From NCBI GenBank assembly GCA_047495785.1, contig JBLDXI010000015.1, forward strand, positions 3,224,001 to 3,288,000: DNA of 64,000 bases, read 5' to 3'. The DNA comes from Lepidodermella squamata (Eukaryota > Gastrotricha). Every line of letters starts with the position of its first letter. Within the stretch, counting starts at the first letter, position 1. The notes under the pieces are model-generated. The model did not search any database, was not told the DNA's origin, and worked only from the letters and a program-made list of their open reading frames with translations. Positions 43,944-55,380 of the stretch are shown here, one piece after another. The position numbers were made by a program, and so were the translations under genes.

Positions 43944-44136
43944 ATCGCTTCTCGGCCTTTTTGGCTATGATCAAAGTGTAGTATCTGTTCTTTGTAGTTT
44001 AATATCTACAACGGCCTCCATGTGGGGCCTACGATATTAGCCCTATTTTTGGCTAGCCGGGCGGGAGCAGCCAGCTTGCTGGACCCCGTCCACGAGTCGG
44101 CCCGGTCTTGCAGTACCTCCGGGATTCGGCTCACCC
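43944..44136 (+). ncRNA. U2 snRNA (variant)
   Basis: Complete copy with one change in the stem-loop IV apical region (GGTCTTGCAG instead of GGTATTGCAG). It uses the alternative promoter type and is preceded by AGT instead of TTT. Confidence 0.93.
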
Positions 44137-44290
44137 CCTGAAACACGGGGGAATGAAACTAATAAAAACAAATATCTAGTAGAATGTTTCTAACGCCTCA
44201 GAGTTCGCTTGTTGGTCGTAAAAATTTATTTGATCGGATCCTTTGAAAGCCGAGGAAAAATCAAGAAAATATTGATGAAATCGGGAAAAA

Positions 44291-44363
44291 TGGAGGATAC
44301 GGGCGTCGATCCCGTTACCTCTCGCATGCTAAGCGAGCGCTCTACCATTTGAGCTAATCCCCC
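44291..44363 (-). tRNA. tRNA-Ala (AGC)
   Basis: 73 nt, identical to the other intact copies; T-run terminator on the minus strand. Confidence 0.95.
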
Positions 44364-44554
44364 GGCTTAAGTTGAATTAACCTCAGGGTTGCTTTAAATT
44401 GACAGCTTAAACTCATTTTGCCAGCCGTTTAACCGTTCACATCGCCGTTTGTAGCTTTTGATATTACCCTGGTTCCTGACGGTTGAGATTTTAATAGGAA
44501 TCATGCGTTTATAAATGAGAGTCGCATTCTAATTGTAGTGTTTCTTATGCAGAC

Positions 44555-44866
44555 TTGGTTGAAAACGCCTGCCACGATGATTCATGGGAAGAGTTCAAAG
44601 CTAAGAGGTCTCTGTTGCCGAAACCATTCAACCAAGCTGTCATCCTGAAAAATCACCGCAAATTTCCTAAACAAGCCTGTCGATTCTGCGGGAAGGAAAT
44701 CAGCGTTAACGGTATTCACAAACACGAAATCAAGGCCCACGGCAACGAAATCGCCCAACTGCCAGGATCAGTTCGATGTGCCGAGTGCAGAAAAGCCTTC
44801 AAATCCGAACACGGCCTGGCTATGCACTCCAAAAAACTCCACTCAACGGCTCTATGCATGGAATGA
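44555..44866 (+). CDS. Small zinc-finger protein with two fingers
   Basis: The frame 44555-44866 encodes about 103 residues without an early ATG; CTTATGCAG just upstream (ends 44551) is a good splice acceptor, so a first exon is probably missing. The two fingers are CRFCGKEISVNGIHKHEIKAH and CAECRKAF...HSKKLH, joined by GNEIAQLPGSVR, the linker type of the larger genes in this window. A decayed copy lies at 57985-58120. It follows a U2/tRNA-Ala pair. Confidence 0.5.
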   Translation: MVENACHDDSWEEFKAKRSLLPKPFNQAVILKNHRKFPKQACRFCGKEISVNGIHKHEIKAHGNEIAQLPGSVRCAECRKAFKSEHGLAMHSKKLHSTALCME

Positions 44867-45092
44867 AAACGCAGTAACTTCGGGAAAAGGCGGGTCAATT
44901 TTGGAAAACCTGACGAGTCCAACGAGATCTATTCTAAATTTGCTGCACGATGATTGATTTTTACCCAAATTTGATGTTTTGCTTGAAGAATTTCTGTTGC
45001 ATGTTACTTTCATGTGAAGTACTAATAAACTCTCTGAATAACAATATTATTTCAGTTTCAACCCAATAATCGTAGGATTTTTATTGATTAAT

Positions 45093-45527
45093 ATGCTACT
45101 ATTTGTCAGATCTGATAAGGCTGCTTCAAAAAACAATCAGCCTTTCAAGTGCCAGTTTTGCGATTTCACCCATGTGACTAAGAAAGGAGTGTCGAAGCAC
45201 AGTCGAAGTTCTCATCCCAATGAAATTGCCAAGCTGCCGACTGCCGTGAAATGTCCATTTTGCGAAGTGGCTTTCCCGAACGCCTTGAGCTTGCGAAGTC
45301 ACTGCGCGGGAGCAGAGAAATGCCGTGGCCCTGAGAAACTGTGGAAATGTCGATTCTGCGATATGAGTTACAATGAATTTGGAAAAAGGAATAGCCATGA
45401 GCGCCTGAACCACCAAGAATTGTTCGGATCGCAACCTGGTGCGCTGCAATGTCCGAAATGCAAGGATTTCGCTTTGACTAAGCGAGGTCTGACCTGGCAC
45501 ATGAAAACTTGCGGGTTAGAATTGTAG
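45093..45527 (+). CDS. Small four-finger C2H2/C2HC protein
   Basis: From the ATG at 45093 the frame gives 144 residues: MLLFVRSDKAASKN, then four fingers in the order C2H2 (CQFCDFTH...HSRSSH), C2HC (CPFCEVAF...H...C), C2H2 (CRFCDMSY...HERLNH) and C2HC (CPKCKDFA...HMKTC). The linkers are PNEIAKLPTAVK and QELFGSQPGALQ. It is a close paralogue of the frames at 55844, 58281 and 62924. The upstream sequence is homologous to the hydrophobic N-terminus of the 58281 gene but has an in-frame TAA, so this copy starts later or has an upstream exon. Confidence 0.65.
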   Translation: MLLFVRSDKAASKNNQPFKCQFCDFTHVTKKGVSKHSRSSHPNEIAKLPTAVKCPFCEVAFPNALSLRSHCAGAEKCRGPEKLWKCRFCDMSYNEFGKRNSHERLNHQELFGSQPGALQCPKCKDFALTKRGLTWHMKTCGLEL

Positions 45528-45904
45528 TCTATAGCCCTGTAATCTGGCGGATGCGGTGGGTGTTTTAGCAATATGTATTATGCAATTATGCAATAAGCTT
45601 CGGTTCTGGATTCCTCTTTCGTCTTTTGTTTTCTTTCTTTTTCTATTGTCTGGGCACGACTAACGTTTGAAATTGCCAACGCTTGATTATATTGTCTACA
45701 ATAGGTTGTCTATTCCACCGCTATTTTTCACCCGGCGGCAATATTTTGCTAGACCTATGCATCTCAGGATCGACCCCTGATGAAGTCTCACTTTCGTTTT
45801 TTCATGAACCAAGTCCGAGGAACTGATTGATATGCAGATAGGGCTGCTGATTGTGTTGGCAATCGATTGAGGATGCGGTCAGCTCGAAATTCGTCATCCA
45901 TTTT

Positions 45905-46097
45905 ATCGCTTCTCGGCCTTTTTGGCTATGATCAAAGTGTAGTATCTGTTCTTTGTAGTTTAATATCTACAACGGCCTCCATGTGGGGCCTACGATATTA
46001 GCCCTATTTTTGGCTAGCTGGGCGGGAGCAGCCAGCTTGCTGGACCCCGTCCACGAGTCGGCCCGGTATTGCAGTACCTCCGGGATTCGGCTCACCC
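45905..46097 (+). ncRNA. U2 snRNA
   Basis: Complete copy; it has GGCTAGCTGGGCGGG where others have GGCTAGCCGGGCGGG. ATGCAGAT (octamer variant) lies at 45832, 73 nt upstream. No tRNA-Ala follows. Confidence 0.94.
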
Positions 46098-46399
46098 CCT
46101 GAAACACGGGGGCATGAAACTAAAAACGAAGGAACCCAGATTGTTTCTAGATCTTACATAAATGAGGGGTCACAATTTTGAATATTTCGTTTATTACCTG
46201 ACATTTTCAGATAAAATCCTGTCTTTCCGGCTTCGTTTTTGGAGGTAAGCGATTTGCGCCAAAAGATGCGCCTTGAAAAACTGCGTTATTCTAGTGTTGA
46301 TCGCGGTAAAAATATACCTAAACTTACACAGATATTCATATGTAACTGACTCTAATTTCGGACACAACTGGGGTAATTTCGGACTGCTTAATATGAATA
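46098..46399. other. Spacer after U2
   Basis: No gene. A TAATTTCGGACA...GGGGTAATTTCGGAC segment (46351-46388) recurs inverted at about 47570-47600 and 47890-47925, so an older inverted-repeat element may enclose the next one. Confidence 0.4.
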
Positions 46400-47500
46400 C
46401 AGTAAAAGTTGTGTAAACCGGAGTCGTCTAAACCGGACTCTGTAAACCGGACTTTTCCTAATTCGGAGCGATTTTAGACGTGGGAAGGTTAAAAAGTCCG
46501 GTTTAGACCATTTTTTCCGTGGTTTTCGCCATTTTCAAAGCATTTGGAACCTGGGTTTTCCGAGGCGTTAACTTTGGTGTTGTTTATGAATGACAGCCAA
46601 AGCTTGGATGATCCACTGCGCCACCTCCGCTTATGAAATACGATGACGATTAACTCCTACCCAACTGCTTTTTTATAAACAATTTTGAGAACCACATTTG
46701 CATTGGATAGTTACTGGGTGCTATACGATATCACTTGTTACCCGATCTAATTGATCAGTGACTACCTAAATCAAGGTAATAGTTTGGGATTTTTGGGATA
46801 AAGCGCCCCATCCCAAATGAAAAAGTGCCGGTTAAAAAGTTGGCTGAATCTAGCCGAAACATATTGTTCGACATAGTTCGTTATGAAACGAATCCTAAAA
46901 AATGCAGACTCAGGTTCCCATACAGGGTGGCCAAAAAATTCCGCAGAAGGCGAATTCGATGCGCATCGATTTAATGAGGGGTTTCAAAAAATTGAGGAGT
47001 TCCATTGGCAAAAGAATGCTTGAAATTCCTCAACTTCTTAAAACTCCTCATTAAATCGATGCGCATCGAATTCGCCTTCTGCGGAATTTTTTGGCCACCC
47101 TGTAGATAAAAGTTATCTATGCAGGTTACGATATGAGGTATTAGTTCGACCAAGCACAATTATGTCAAAAATTGTTAGGCCACGTTCGTCCACGCCCGAA
47201 ATCGTTTGATCACATCTCAATACGTTCGCCCACGTTCGACCATGCAACCGTGCTTCGACTAGGTTCGGCTAAACAAAATTTATTCGACCAGGTTCGAACT
47301 GGTGCCGATGGGGCAGGAAATATAATTTGATTTTCATTTCTTAAATCTGCTATTAACCGTAATTAATCGTTATCTAAGCGCAAATTTAGACTTTGATTTC
47401 CTAAGCCGGACCAAGTCCGGTGGTCGTTTAGACCGGATTTGCTATAAACCGGACGATTTTGCCTGGCGCGCTGCCAGTCCGGTTTACACGACTTTTACTG
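46400..47500. mobile_element. pogo-like non-autonomous transposon
   Basis: The ends are inverted repeats starting CAGTAAAAGTTGTGTAAACC on the left and CAGTAAAAGTCGTGTAAACC read from the right. TA flanks both sides (46398-46399 and 47501-47502). CAGT-start termini with TA duplication are typical of pogo/Tigger elements. Several GTCTAAACCGGA/TCCGGTTTA copies lie near both ends. No transposase ORF is present. A second, smaller element is nested inside. Confidence 0.75.
46923..47102. mobile_element. 180-bp MITE nested in the pogo-like element
   Basis: Near-perfect 55-bp terminal inverted repeats begin CAGGGTGGCCAAAAAATTCC at both ends. A TA dinucleotide flanks each side (46921-46922, 47103-47104). 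The palindromic ATCGATGCGCATCGAT lies within each arm. The high arm identity indicates a recent insertion of a Tc1/mariner-type MITE. Confidence 0.9.
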
Positions 47501-47947
47501 TATTTAGATTAGGGCCAAATTTCACATTATAGCGAGATGAAATTTGTGATCATATTTTTTAATTGTCCGTAGTTTGCAGCTGTCCGAAATTACCCGCGAC
47601 AAAATTTGTTTTCTAAGCATTTCCTGATCAACATTTAAGTTTAAATTTGGTTCAACATACCAGCATTACTACATCGATGGTGCTCTATCGTTTCCACTTC
47701 TCTCTAACAAAAAATACCTACTTGGTGAAAAGTTAGTAATATTGGGTCGCGGGACATGACTGCGAAGGAGTTGGACTATTATTCTTTTTAATGTTTCCGG
47801 TGTCATTTGAAAGGCAAGACTCGGGCTATCTTCTGTATTTTGAACGGTCTCTATATTCGCCCCGGTTGATGAGAAACTTAATTTCGATGTCAAAAGTGTC
47901 CGAAATTACCCTGTCCGAAATAAGATCAGCTTACGGTACAAATAAAC

Positions 47948-48415
47948 TTGCTATTAACAATAATATTTCAATTTTTATCGCATTGATCGTAGAAATATTA
48001 CTCATCAATATCATGGTACTATTTGTCAGACATGCGAAGGCGGCCTCTAAAAGCGATGAGCCTTTCAAGTGTCAATTTTGTGATTTCACTCATGCAAGTA
48101 AGAAAGCGGTGTCGATACACATTCGAAGTTCTCATCCTGATGAAGTTGCCAAGCTGCCGAATGCTGTCAAATGTCGATTTTGTGATGCCGGTTTCCGTGA
48201 CCTTGTAAGTTTGCAAGGTCACTGCGCAGTGGCTTGCCGCGGTCCTGAAGCAAGCAGTGTCGATTCTACGATCTGAGTTACATTGATTTAAAAATAAACT
48301 TGAACCACCGAGAGTTAATCGCATGGCATCCTGGATCTTTGCTATGCCCGGATTTTGCATTCGCTAGGCGAAGTTTGATCTGGCACATTACAATTGCGGG
48401 CTAGGAATTTAGTCT
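47948..48415 (+). pseudogene. Decayed small four-finger gene
   Basis: Homologous to the 58281 gene: a hydrophobic start (ISIFIALIVEILLINIMVLF), one intact C2H2 finger (CQFCDFTHASKKAVSIH) and most of the second (CRFCDAGF). After CRGPE a deletion shifts the frame, and the third and fourth fingers survive only as nucleotide similarity (to about 48415, ending in a GCGGGCTAGGAATTTAG tail like the paralogue). The upstream frame, with its ATG at 47791, is not homologous to other members. Confidence 0.7.
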
Positions 48416-48875
48416 AGAATCTAGAGCCCCGTTGAGTCTAACCTTCTTGCATCCCATTTGATACAATTACTTTACATATTTTAATCCTGATTTTTGTTCT
48501 TATTCTTAGGTTTAAGCTATTAACTATTTAATGGGCTGATTCAAAATGGATTCTCTCGATCTCGAAGATAGTCGCTGGAATAGCACTCAGCGTCCGGTTA
48601 TTTGAGTGTCGTTGTTAAAAGCCGATTTATGCCTGTCGTTAAACTTGCTATGGCAATATGAATCACAAGCCTTTCCTGGCGGAGGCTTTGGGTTTCCAGT
48701 TTGAGTTTAGATGCAGTTCGAATCAGCTCTGGTTCTGGTATCAATTCCTCGTTCGTCTTGTTTTTTTCCTATTTTTTGCGTAGCCGCGACTAACAGCCAT
48801 ATATGCTAATATGTTTCCTGGTTCTGCTGGCGATCGATTTAGGATGCGGTCAACCTGAAGGTTGTGATCCATTTT
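48416..48875. promoter_or_regulatory. Spacer and U2 promoter
   Basis: No gene. It ends with the U2 upstream module: ATGCTAAT (octamer variant) at 48803 and GCGGTCAACCTGAAGGTTGTG before the gene. Confidence 0.5.
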
Positions 48876-49068
48876 ATCGCTTCTCGGCCTTTTTGGCTAT
48901 GATCAAAGTGTAGTATCTGTTCTTTGTAGTTTAATATCTACAACGGCCTCCATGTGGGGCCTACGATATTAGCCCTATTTTTGGCTAGCCGGGCGGGAGC
49001 AGCCAGCTTGCTGGACCCCGTCCACGAGTCGGCCCGGTATTGCAGTACCTCCGGGATTCGGCTCACCC
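48876..49068 (+). ncRNA. U2 snRNA
   Basis: Complete copy. The identity with the 40183 segment starts at this gene and not in its promoter. Confidence 0.95.
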
Positions 49069-49217
49069 CCTGAAACACGGGGGCATGAAACAAAAAACAA
49101 ATATCTAGTCAACAGGCTTCTACCGCCTCTGAGTTCGCTTGTTGGTCGTAAAAATTGATTTGATCTGTTGAATTGAAGTGAATAAGGCAAGAAAATAGCG
49201 AACAAATCTGGAAAAAA

Positions 49218-49290
49218 TGGAGGATACGGGCGTCGATCCCGTTACCTCTCGCATGCTAAGCGAGCGCTCTACCATTTGAGCTAATCCCCC
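49218..49290 (-). tRNA. tRNA-Ala (AGC)
   Basis: 73 nt, identical to the other intact copies, at the same distance from U2 as in the 40183 unit. Confidence 0.95.
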
Positions 49291-50409
49291 GGCTTGAGTT
49301 TCTAAGAGTAGCTTTAATTTGACGACTTGCATCAGTTTAGCCGGTCACCGTGCATTGTCGCGTGTGACTTTGGTAGCACTTGTTGATGCGGTACCGTGTT
49401 TTACGCTTCAAATGCATGTGTGGATTGACGTTTAAGCTGCAGACCGGGAACGGTCAACGTGTAAATATTGGCGAGGGAAAGTGAATTTTTGAATTAAGCT
49501 ATTGAATTGCTGTAAGGGTGGTGGCGGAGATACGAACGCTTTCCGCGTCTCACGCAGAGGCAGAACATGTCTAACGGCATTGTCATCTGACCGACTTGAA
49601 AAGACGGCCAGGAAGAAGGGGATACTGGGAAAGCGACAGGGTAGAAATCCGGACGCGGTCGGACTTGTAGAATAGCTCAAAGTTCGTTGTTTGGAGCACT
49701 TCCGACGGCTAAGCTGAGCCTTCGCGGCAGACACGAACAGTCCCGAAGGTGATGAAGGCTGCGCGGCTATCTTTGATTTCCGTTGGCTTGTGGTTTCCGT
49801 CGCCCGTTTGACGGCAAGCAAGTTTAAATACATGCTAATTCGGAAACGACGCCAGCAATCACTGCGATGCAACGCTGCCACCTCAGATTCAGTTGGTACG
49901 GACTTGAGCTTTTTACATGTGTTCTCATGTGTTTGCCTGGTTGCTGTGCCGAGGCGCGCTGTAAAATTTGGCAGATTCAGCCTACTCGATGACATCCATG
50001 TCGATGAAGCATTAATGAGCAGTCTCGACCGCGATTAAGAAGAGTTATTAAGGCTTTGCTGGGAACTTCCGGAAGCGCAGATGTTTCTCTTGGTTTTTCC
50101 TACCTTTTCTTCAATTTAACGACTTCGTCCGAGCCATCCTGGCTGGAATTTTCAGATTGAACGGAGGCCGCGGCCTTGACCCATGGCTTGACCCTACCTT
50201 AGACCTGTCCGTTATTGTGGATCAGCGTTGATTATTGTCACATTTAGCAAGATTAGCCGGACCCGTGCATCGCAGGATCGCCCCCCGATGATGCCATTTT
50301 CATTTTTTTATTAATCAGAACTAAATAGAAAATAGCTATGCAAATACTGTTGCTAATTTTGTTGACGATCGGCTGAGAACGCGGTCAATTCAAAGTTCGT
50401 CATCATTTT
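49291..50409. other. U2 array spacer (copy 2)
   Basis: Almost identical to 40598-41711. On the minus strand a 187-codon frame (49995-49432) is open here, whereas the first copy has a 5-nt gap that breaks it. The frame is Ser/Arg rich without recognisable domains and is probably not a gene. The U2 promoter at the right end has ATGCAAAT at 50338. Confidence 0.5.
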
Positions 50410-50602
50410 ATCGCTTCTCGGCCTTTTTGGCTATGATCAAAGTGTAGTATCTGTTCTTTGTAGTTTAATATCTACAACGGCCTCCATGTGGGGCCTACGA
50501 TATTAGCCCTATTTTTGGCTAGCCGGGCGGGAGCAGCCAGCTTGCTGGACCCCGTCCACGAGTCGGCCCGGTATTGCAGTACCTCCGGGATTCGGCTCAC
50601 CC
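50410..50602 (+). ncRNA. U2 snRNA
   Basis: Complete copy at the right border of the duplicated segment. It is followed by GAAACTAAAAACAAATATCTAG. Confidence 0.95.
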
Positions 50603-50755
50603 CCTGAAACACGGGGGCATGAAACTAAAAACAAATATCTAGTCAGAAGCCTCCTGGTACACTTGTTATAAATGTGTAACAAGGTCGTAAAAAATGAATC
50701 TTATCGCTTGAGCTTGGAAGGAAAAATCAATAAATATTGGTAAAATGTGGAAAAA

Positions 50756-50828
50756 TGGAGGATACGGGCGTCGATCCCGTTACCTCTCGCATGCTAAGCG
50801 AGCGCTCTACCATTTGAGCTAATCCCCC
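50756..50828 (-). tRNA. tRNA-Ala (AGC)
   Basis: 73 nt, identical to the other intact copies; T-run terminator on the minus strand. Confidence 0.95.
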
Positions 50829-51052
50829 GGCTTGAGTATTCATTCCTTTAAGTCTTGTTAAGGTAGCGCTAACATTAAGCTGGTGGTGTGTTTATAGGTT
50901 ATAGTCCAGTTGTCAACTACACGTTCTCGTTACGGCGTCAAAGGTTCAATTACTATTATTATGTAGCGCTAACTACTAAACGCTTAAACTTTTATCCTCA
51001 AATATTAGAATTTAACGTGTTATATTTCCTGAGTATTAATTGTTTCCCTCGA

Positions 51053-52446
51053 ATGTCTATGGGTGTTTGTTCTGTCATCGAGGGCCTTGCCGTCAAACGA
51101 AATTCTTCCACAAACAGGTAAGGATGAAGATCTGTAGGCTTGTAACTTTTTTTATGTATCTTATATAAGCTGGGAAACTGCTATTGCTTATCAATGCTTG
51201 CTGTGCAACGCGAAGAAGCCGGATTCAGAGCCTTGCCTAATTTTTCAATCTGTGGCCGCACTATCCAGCCAATTGAAGCCGATTGGTTGGAAATTGAGCG
51301 ACAACCGGTATATTTTGCTGTAATTTTTACAATAATTCCAATCGTATTATCAAACAGGTCTATCTCGACTGTTTTCGCCAATCGATGCTTGGGATGTTCC
51401 CTGGATGTTAATTTCGAATTTCAGGTAGATTTCGTACCTTCGAATGATCAGCAGTGGCCTACGCGGCTTGGTAAATTGAATCGCGAGCCAAGTTTCCTCT
51501 CTGAAGTTTCCGTTTCTGTGATTCCGGACCGGTAAAAATTGATAAAAATCTAATTTAATTTTTATCATTTTTTATTTTTTTAAATCAGAGGTGCAGAACT
51601 TGCTACTTACTACACCTGCCGCCAATGTGCACTGCCTTGTCAGATTGCCATTGAATTTCGGGGTTTCTTGGGTCGAGATAAATCTTCTACAATGTTTACT
51701 AGTATAACGCCTTCTCGGCCTTATATGAACTCGAAACAGTAAGCCTTCGTTTTGAAAAGAATGCAGTTTAAAATGGATCCATATATAGGCTTAGTTCCCT
51801 TGACGCTTCTATCGGGACAAGCTGTAAAGATTGCCGAACGTCGTCAAAACTTCTACTGAAATTTTCCGAACAATTTTCGCCGGCATTTCCAAGCCAGCCA
51901 TCAACCTCCGATTTAGGCGGCTTCTTGGTCGGTGAAAATCGCCTAGCTCATGGGACTAAGTCCTTGTCAAATTTACGAGACGAATTTTCTAAAGCACTTC
52001 TGGACGCGTCAAGCAGTTCGGAAAAAATTATGCTGACCCGGTCGAAACTGGTCTCAGAGACTGCTGTTAGCCACGGACTTGAATATTGCATCCAGCAGTT
52101 GAAAGAAATTGTAGTCACATGTCCAAAATGCGGTAAAAGTATGGCAAACGATCAGAAGCTGGCAAATCATACTCGGCAATGCAAAGGTGGTTCCGTGAAA
52201 CGAAAAAAGCGGAATTTTTCGCTACCCCGAAAGCCACCATTCACTTGCCCGTTTTGCGATCGAAAGTACAAGACGATGCGAGGTTTCTGGAGCCATGCAA
52301 TGAGCAATCATCCCATCGAGGCCGCGAAAATGCCCGGTGTTGTCTCCTGCTCGATTTGCTCAAAGGTTTTTCGGGACAGTAGATGCCTGCGCCTACATGT
52401 CGTGACCTCGGCCTGCCAGTCGTCGATTTCTCCACCTCAGAAATGA
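51053..52446 (+). CDS. CxxC-module/zinc-finger gene G
   Basis: Five exons: 51053-51117, 51170-51307, 51358-51531, 51589-51738 and 51789-52446, all phase 2. The modules are AYQCLLC with IFQSVAALSSQLKPIGWKLS (exon 2), NRCLGCSLDVNFEFQV ending SVIPDR (exon 3), TYYTCRQCALPCQIAIEF (exon 4) and GTSCKDCRTSSKLLLKFSEQ (exon 5). A linker of about 70 residues precedes CPKCGKSM...H...C, CPFCDRKY...HAMSNH, the linker EAAKMPGVVS and CSICSKVF...H...C. It has the full family plan and lies inside the U2 array, directly after a tRNA-Ala gene, 12 kb from the main cluster. Confidence 0.78.
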
Positions 52447-52535
52447 CAGTCGAATTTTTGAAATTTTTCTTTTCTAGAATAAATCACCCGATTTTTTTTA
52501 CGTTAATTTGCTAATTTTTAGTTTCCAGCTCATTT

Positions 52536-54660
52536 ATGCCTGATATTTTGACAATAACTTCTCTGACTTCCGATGTTTCCAGGTTCGTTCAACGTTTGTG
52601 AATTTATCTTTTATTATGGATTATTGATGTTTCAGCCCGGAGACAACGGCAACGCTTAAATGCGAAGCTGACACCGAAGCTGAGAAAAATCTTTCCCTGA
52701 AAATGCTGGTTTCTTCCCAAGAAAATGACATGATTCTATGTGAATTGAATGTCCTTAATTTCAGGTATTTTTTTAATAATTTCTATCAATTGAAGCAATG
52801 ATTTCTTTCATCCAGTGTTGCAGAGGCTGTTTATGAATTTACCTGTAGTAATTGCAAGAACAGGACCGATTTTATTCTAGACTTGAAGCGGCATTCGGAT
52901 GGCGCGAAAAATACCCTAGAAAACCCACGGAATTCAGCTCCATCGCTAGTTTTCTCGAAAATTAACTCGGTTTTCCGATTTCGCCAGTAAGGGATGATAT
53001 TTTTCGCAATTTTCTGGTAAAAATGTGTTTTCACAGACTAGAAGTTCGAATGTCGTATCGTTGTCGAAGTTGCAAAAATGAATCGCAGATGACTATAGAC
53101 ATTCGTGAAAGCGAAGGATCACGCGTTTTTCACTACCACCTAGTCCATCAAGCTTGTGAAGTTGCTGACGGGTAAAAATCAAGCATTTTCCTATTTTCCG
53201 TCAAATTTCCCGAAACAATTTAGGTCAAGTCTTTTACGGCTGGACTTGGGATATAATTGTCCAACCTGCGCTATGAAGTCAATGTTGGTCTTCAGGTTAT
53301 TTGACTATTCAGTTCCTCGAACTTCATCCATTTCAGACAGGTTCTGAAGCTAATTTTTTGAATTTTCGTTAATTTTTGGATTATCAGATTTGAGCAGGAA
53401 AGTTTCATTAAGAAAGATGGTTTGAAGAAAACAGTCTCGGCGAATTCTTCGGATATACTTTTGTCAGAATTACGAGATCTGGCCTGCCAGGGAGCCTTCA
53501 TCCAACCTAATGTGAACCCAACTTTCGGAAAGCCTTCAGAAAAAACGAACTTCCGAGCGGTTCGCTGCAGTCGCTGCCACGTGGTTTTACGAGATGAAGC
53601 TAGTGTTCAGAATCACCGGCACACAAATTTGACGAGTTCGCGTAGCCGGGCGTTGACCCTGGTCAAATCGTCTCGAAACCTGTTGGTCGCTTCAAGTTTG
53701 AAAGCCCGAAATCGGGTCGCCTGTCGCCCTCTTGAAATCAAACTCGAAAAGCTGGACCATCCTTTGGAGGATATTTCGAAATGCTTGCAGTGCTCTGCGA
53801 TCTTCAAATCGACCTTCGATCTTCAAGAACACAAGGCAAAGGTTCATGATTCCGGGGGTTCGAACGCCCACCGTTGTGAAACCTGCCATGCACCCTTCCC
53901 GACTAAGTACCAGCTAATCAAACACAAGTCGTCTTGTTTGAAGGTTAAAAGAGGCCGTCCGTCGAACTCGAGGCGGCTTATGAAATGCGCTTTTTGTTCA
54001 GAGAAGTTCACCCGCGTTTCCCAGCTCCGTAAACACGTGAGGGGGGTGCACCTGGAAAAATCTGCGAAATGCAACCGTTGCCTGTCTATGTTCCGAAATG
54101 TCGCCAGTCTCAGGGCGCACAGGGTTGATTGCCGCGGCCCAGTCTTCCCGTGCAATACCTGTTCATACAAGAGCCATGCCGCTGCAACGATGAGAGCCCA
54201 TATTCGAAGGATTCATGCGGAAGAGCTGGCGAAACTTCCGGGGTCTGTTCAGTGTAAAAACTGCTCAAAATTTTACAGTAACAAAATAGGTTTGAGAACG
54301 CATCAAACCATGAACAAGCTGAGCCCATGCTACCGTATGTATCTCGCCGAGAAAATGCCTCCATTGAAAACCAGGAGCAAGAAATCTACAGTGGCGAAGT
54401 CGCGAAATCTGAAGAAAGAATCGACGAGAAAGTCTATGCGAAGTCATTCGTCAGATGTCAAGTCACGGGTTCAAATGCTGTTTTGCCGAGAATGTCCGAT
54501 GGTGTTTCGGGAGGCGACTGCTAAATTTGATCACGAGGAAACGTCTCATCCGGAGAGGAAGAAGCGGTATTTCAAGGGATGTGAAGGTTGCGGCAAAATA
54601 TTTTTGTCTTATTACGCGTACAAGGGTCACAAGGATTCCTGTAACGAGCCTTCAACGTGA
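52536..54660 (+). CDS. CxxC-module/zinc-finger gene H (about ten fingers)
   Basis: Six exons: 52536-52582, 52636-52764, 52816-52986, 53037-53171, 53224-53340 and 53388-54660, phase 2 throughout. Exon 2 has lost the CxxC (LKCEADTEAEKNLSLKM). Exons 3-5 carry FTCSNCKNRTDFILDL, YRCRSCKNESQMTIDI and YNCPTCAMKSMLVFRL. The last exon holds about ten C2H2/C2HC fingers (CSRCHVVL, CLQCSAIF, CETCHAPF, CAFCSEKF, CNRCLSMF, CNTCSYKS, CKNCSKFY, CRECPMVF, CEGCGKIF) with basic linkers (RSKKSTVAKSRNLKKES). Six exons instead of five, and the fourth CxxC module in its own exon, show module shuffling. It starts 89 bp after gene G. AATAAA near 54788. Confidence 0.78.
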
Positions 54661-55187
54661 AATCTTACGAAGTTGATGCACGATGGAGTGATCAATATAT
54701 GATGCCACAATTTGACATTTTCTCTTATTGAACTGAGGTGTAATTTTTTATCTAATTCAATTTCAAGTGATAATATATTTTGATAACAATAAATTGATTG
54801 AATTAATTACATTTTTATTCGCTTTACAGTAAGCTTTCTGTTGCAATAGGCAAATTAAGTAAAAATCGAACTAATGGATATGTTTGAAGCCGATGACATG
54901 AATTTTTGAAGGTATTATCTGCCAATCTTGATCAAAGTTTGCAAGATTTCGATTTCTATCTCACAGGCTAAATATTGTTCGTTATTCGGTTCTCCATTTG
55001 ATTGATCGCTATTTTTCTAACAGAATGATTGGGTTGACCCTCGCATCTCAGGATCGCTCCCCGAGGATTCCATTTTTATTTTTCTGATGAGCCGAAACTG
55101 AGGAGCTATTAAATATGGAAATATCAAGTCTGTTTCTGCTTGCGATCGATTTAGGATGCGGTCAATTTGAAGGTCGTCATCCACTTT
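54661..55187. promoter_or_regulatory. Spacer and U2 promoter
   Basis: 3' region of gene H, then the U2 upstream module with a weak octamer (ATGGAAAT at 55115) and GCGGTCAATTTGAAGGTCGTC. Confidence 0.5.
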
Positions 55188-55380
55188 ATCGCTTCTCGGC
55201 CTTTTTGGCTATGATCAAAGTGTAGTATCTGTTCTTTGTAGTTTAATATCTACAACGGCCTCCATGTGGGGCCTACGATATTAGCCCTATTTTTGGCTAG
55301 CCGGGCGGGAGCAGCCAGCTTGCTGGACCCCGTCCACGAGTCGGCCCGGTATTGCAGTACCTCCGGGATTCGGCTCACCC
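55188..55380 (+). ncRNA. U2 snRNA
   Basis: Complete copy. Its downstream flank (to about 55840) matches that of the 61705 copy. Confidence 0.95.

Larger units (their letters stand above)
48876..50634. repeat. Duplicated U2-tRNA-Ala-spacer-U2 segment, copy 2
   Basis: Partner of 40183-41936, in the same orientation, about 8.7 kb downstream. Confidence 0.9.

Noticed and set aside
49432-49995. 187-codon minus-strand frame in the U2 spacer as a protein gene
   Set aside because: It has no domain-like features, the near-identical copy at 40739-41297 is broken by a 5-nt gap, and both copies lie in repeated spacer DNA.
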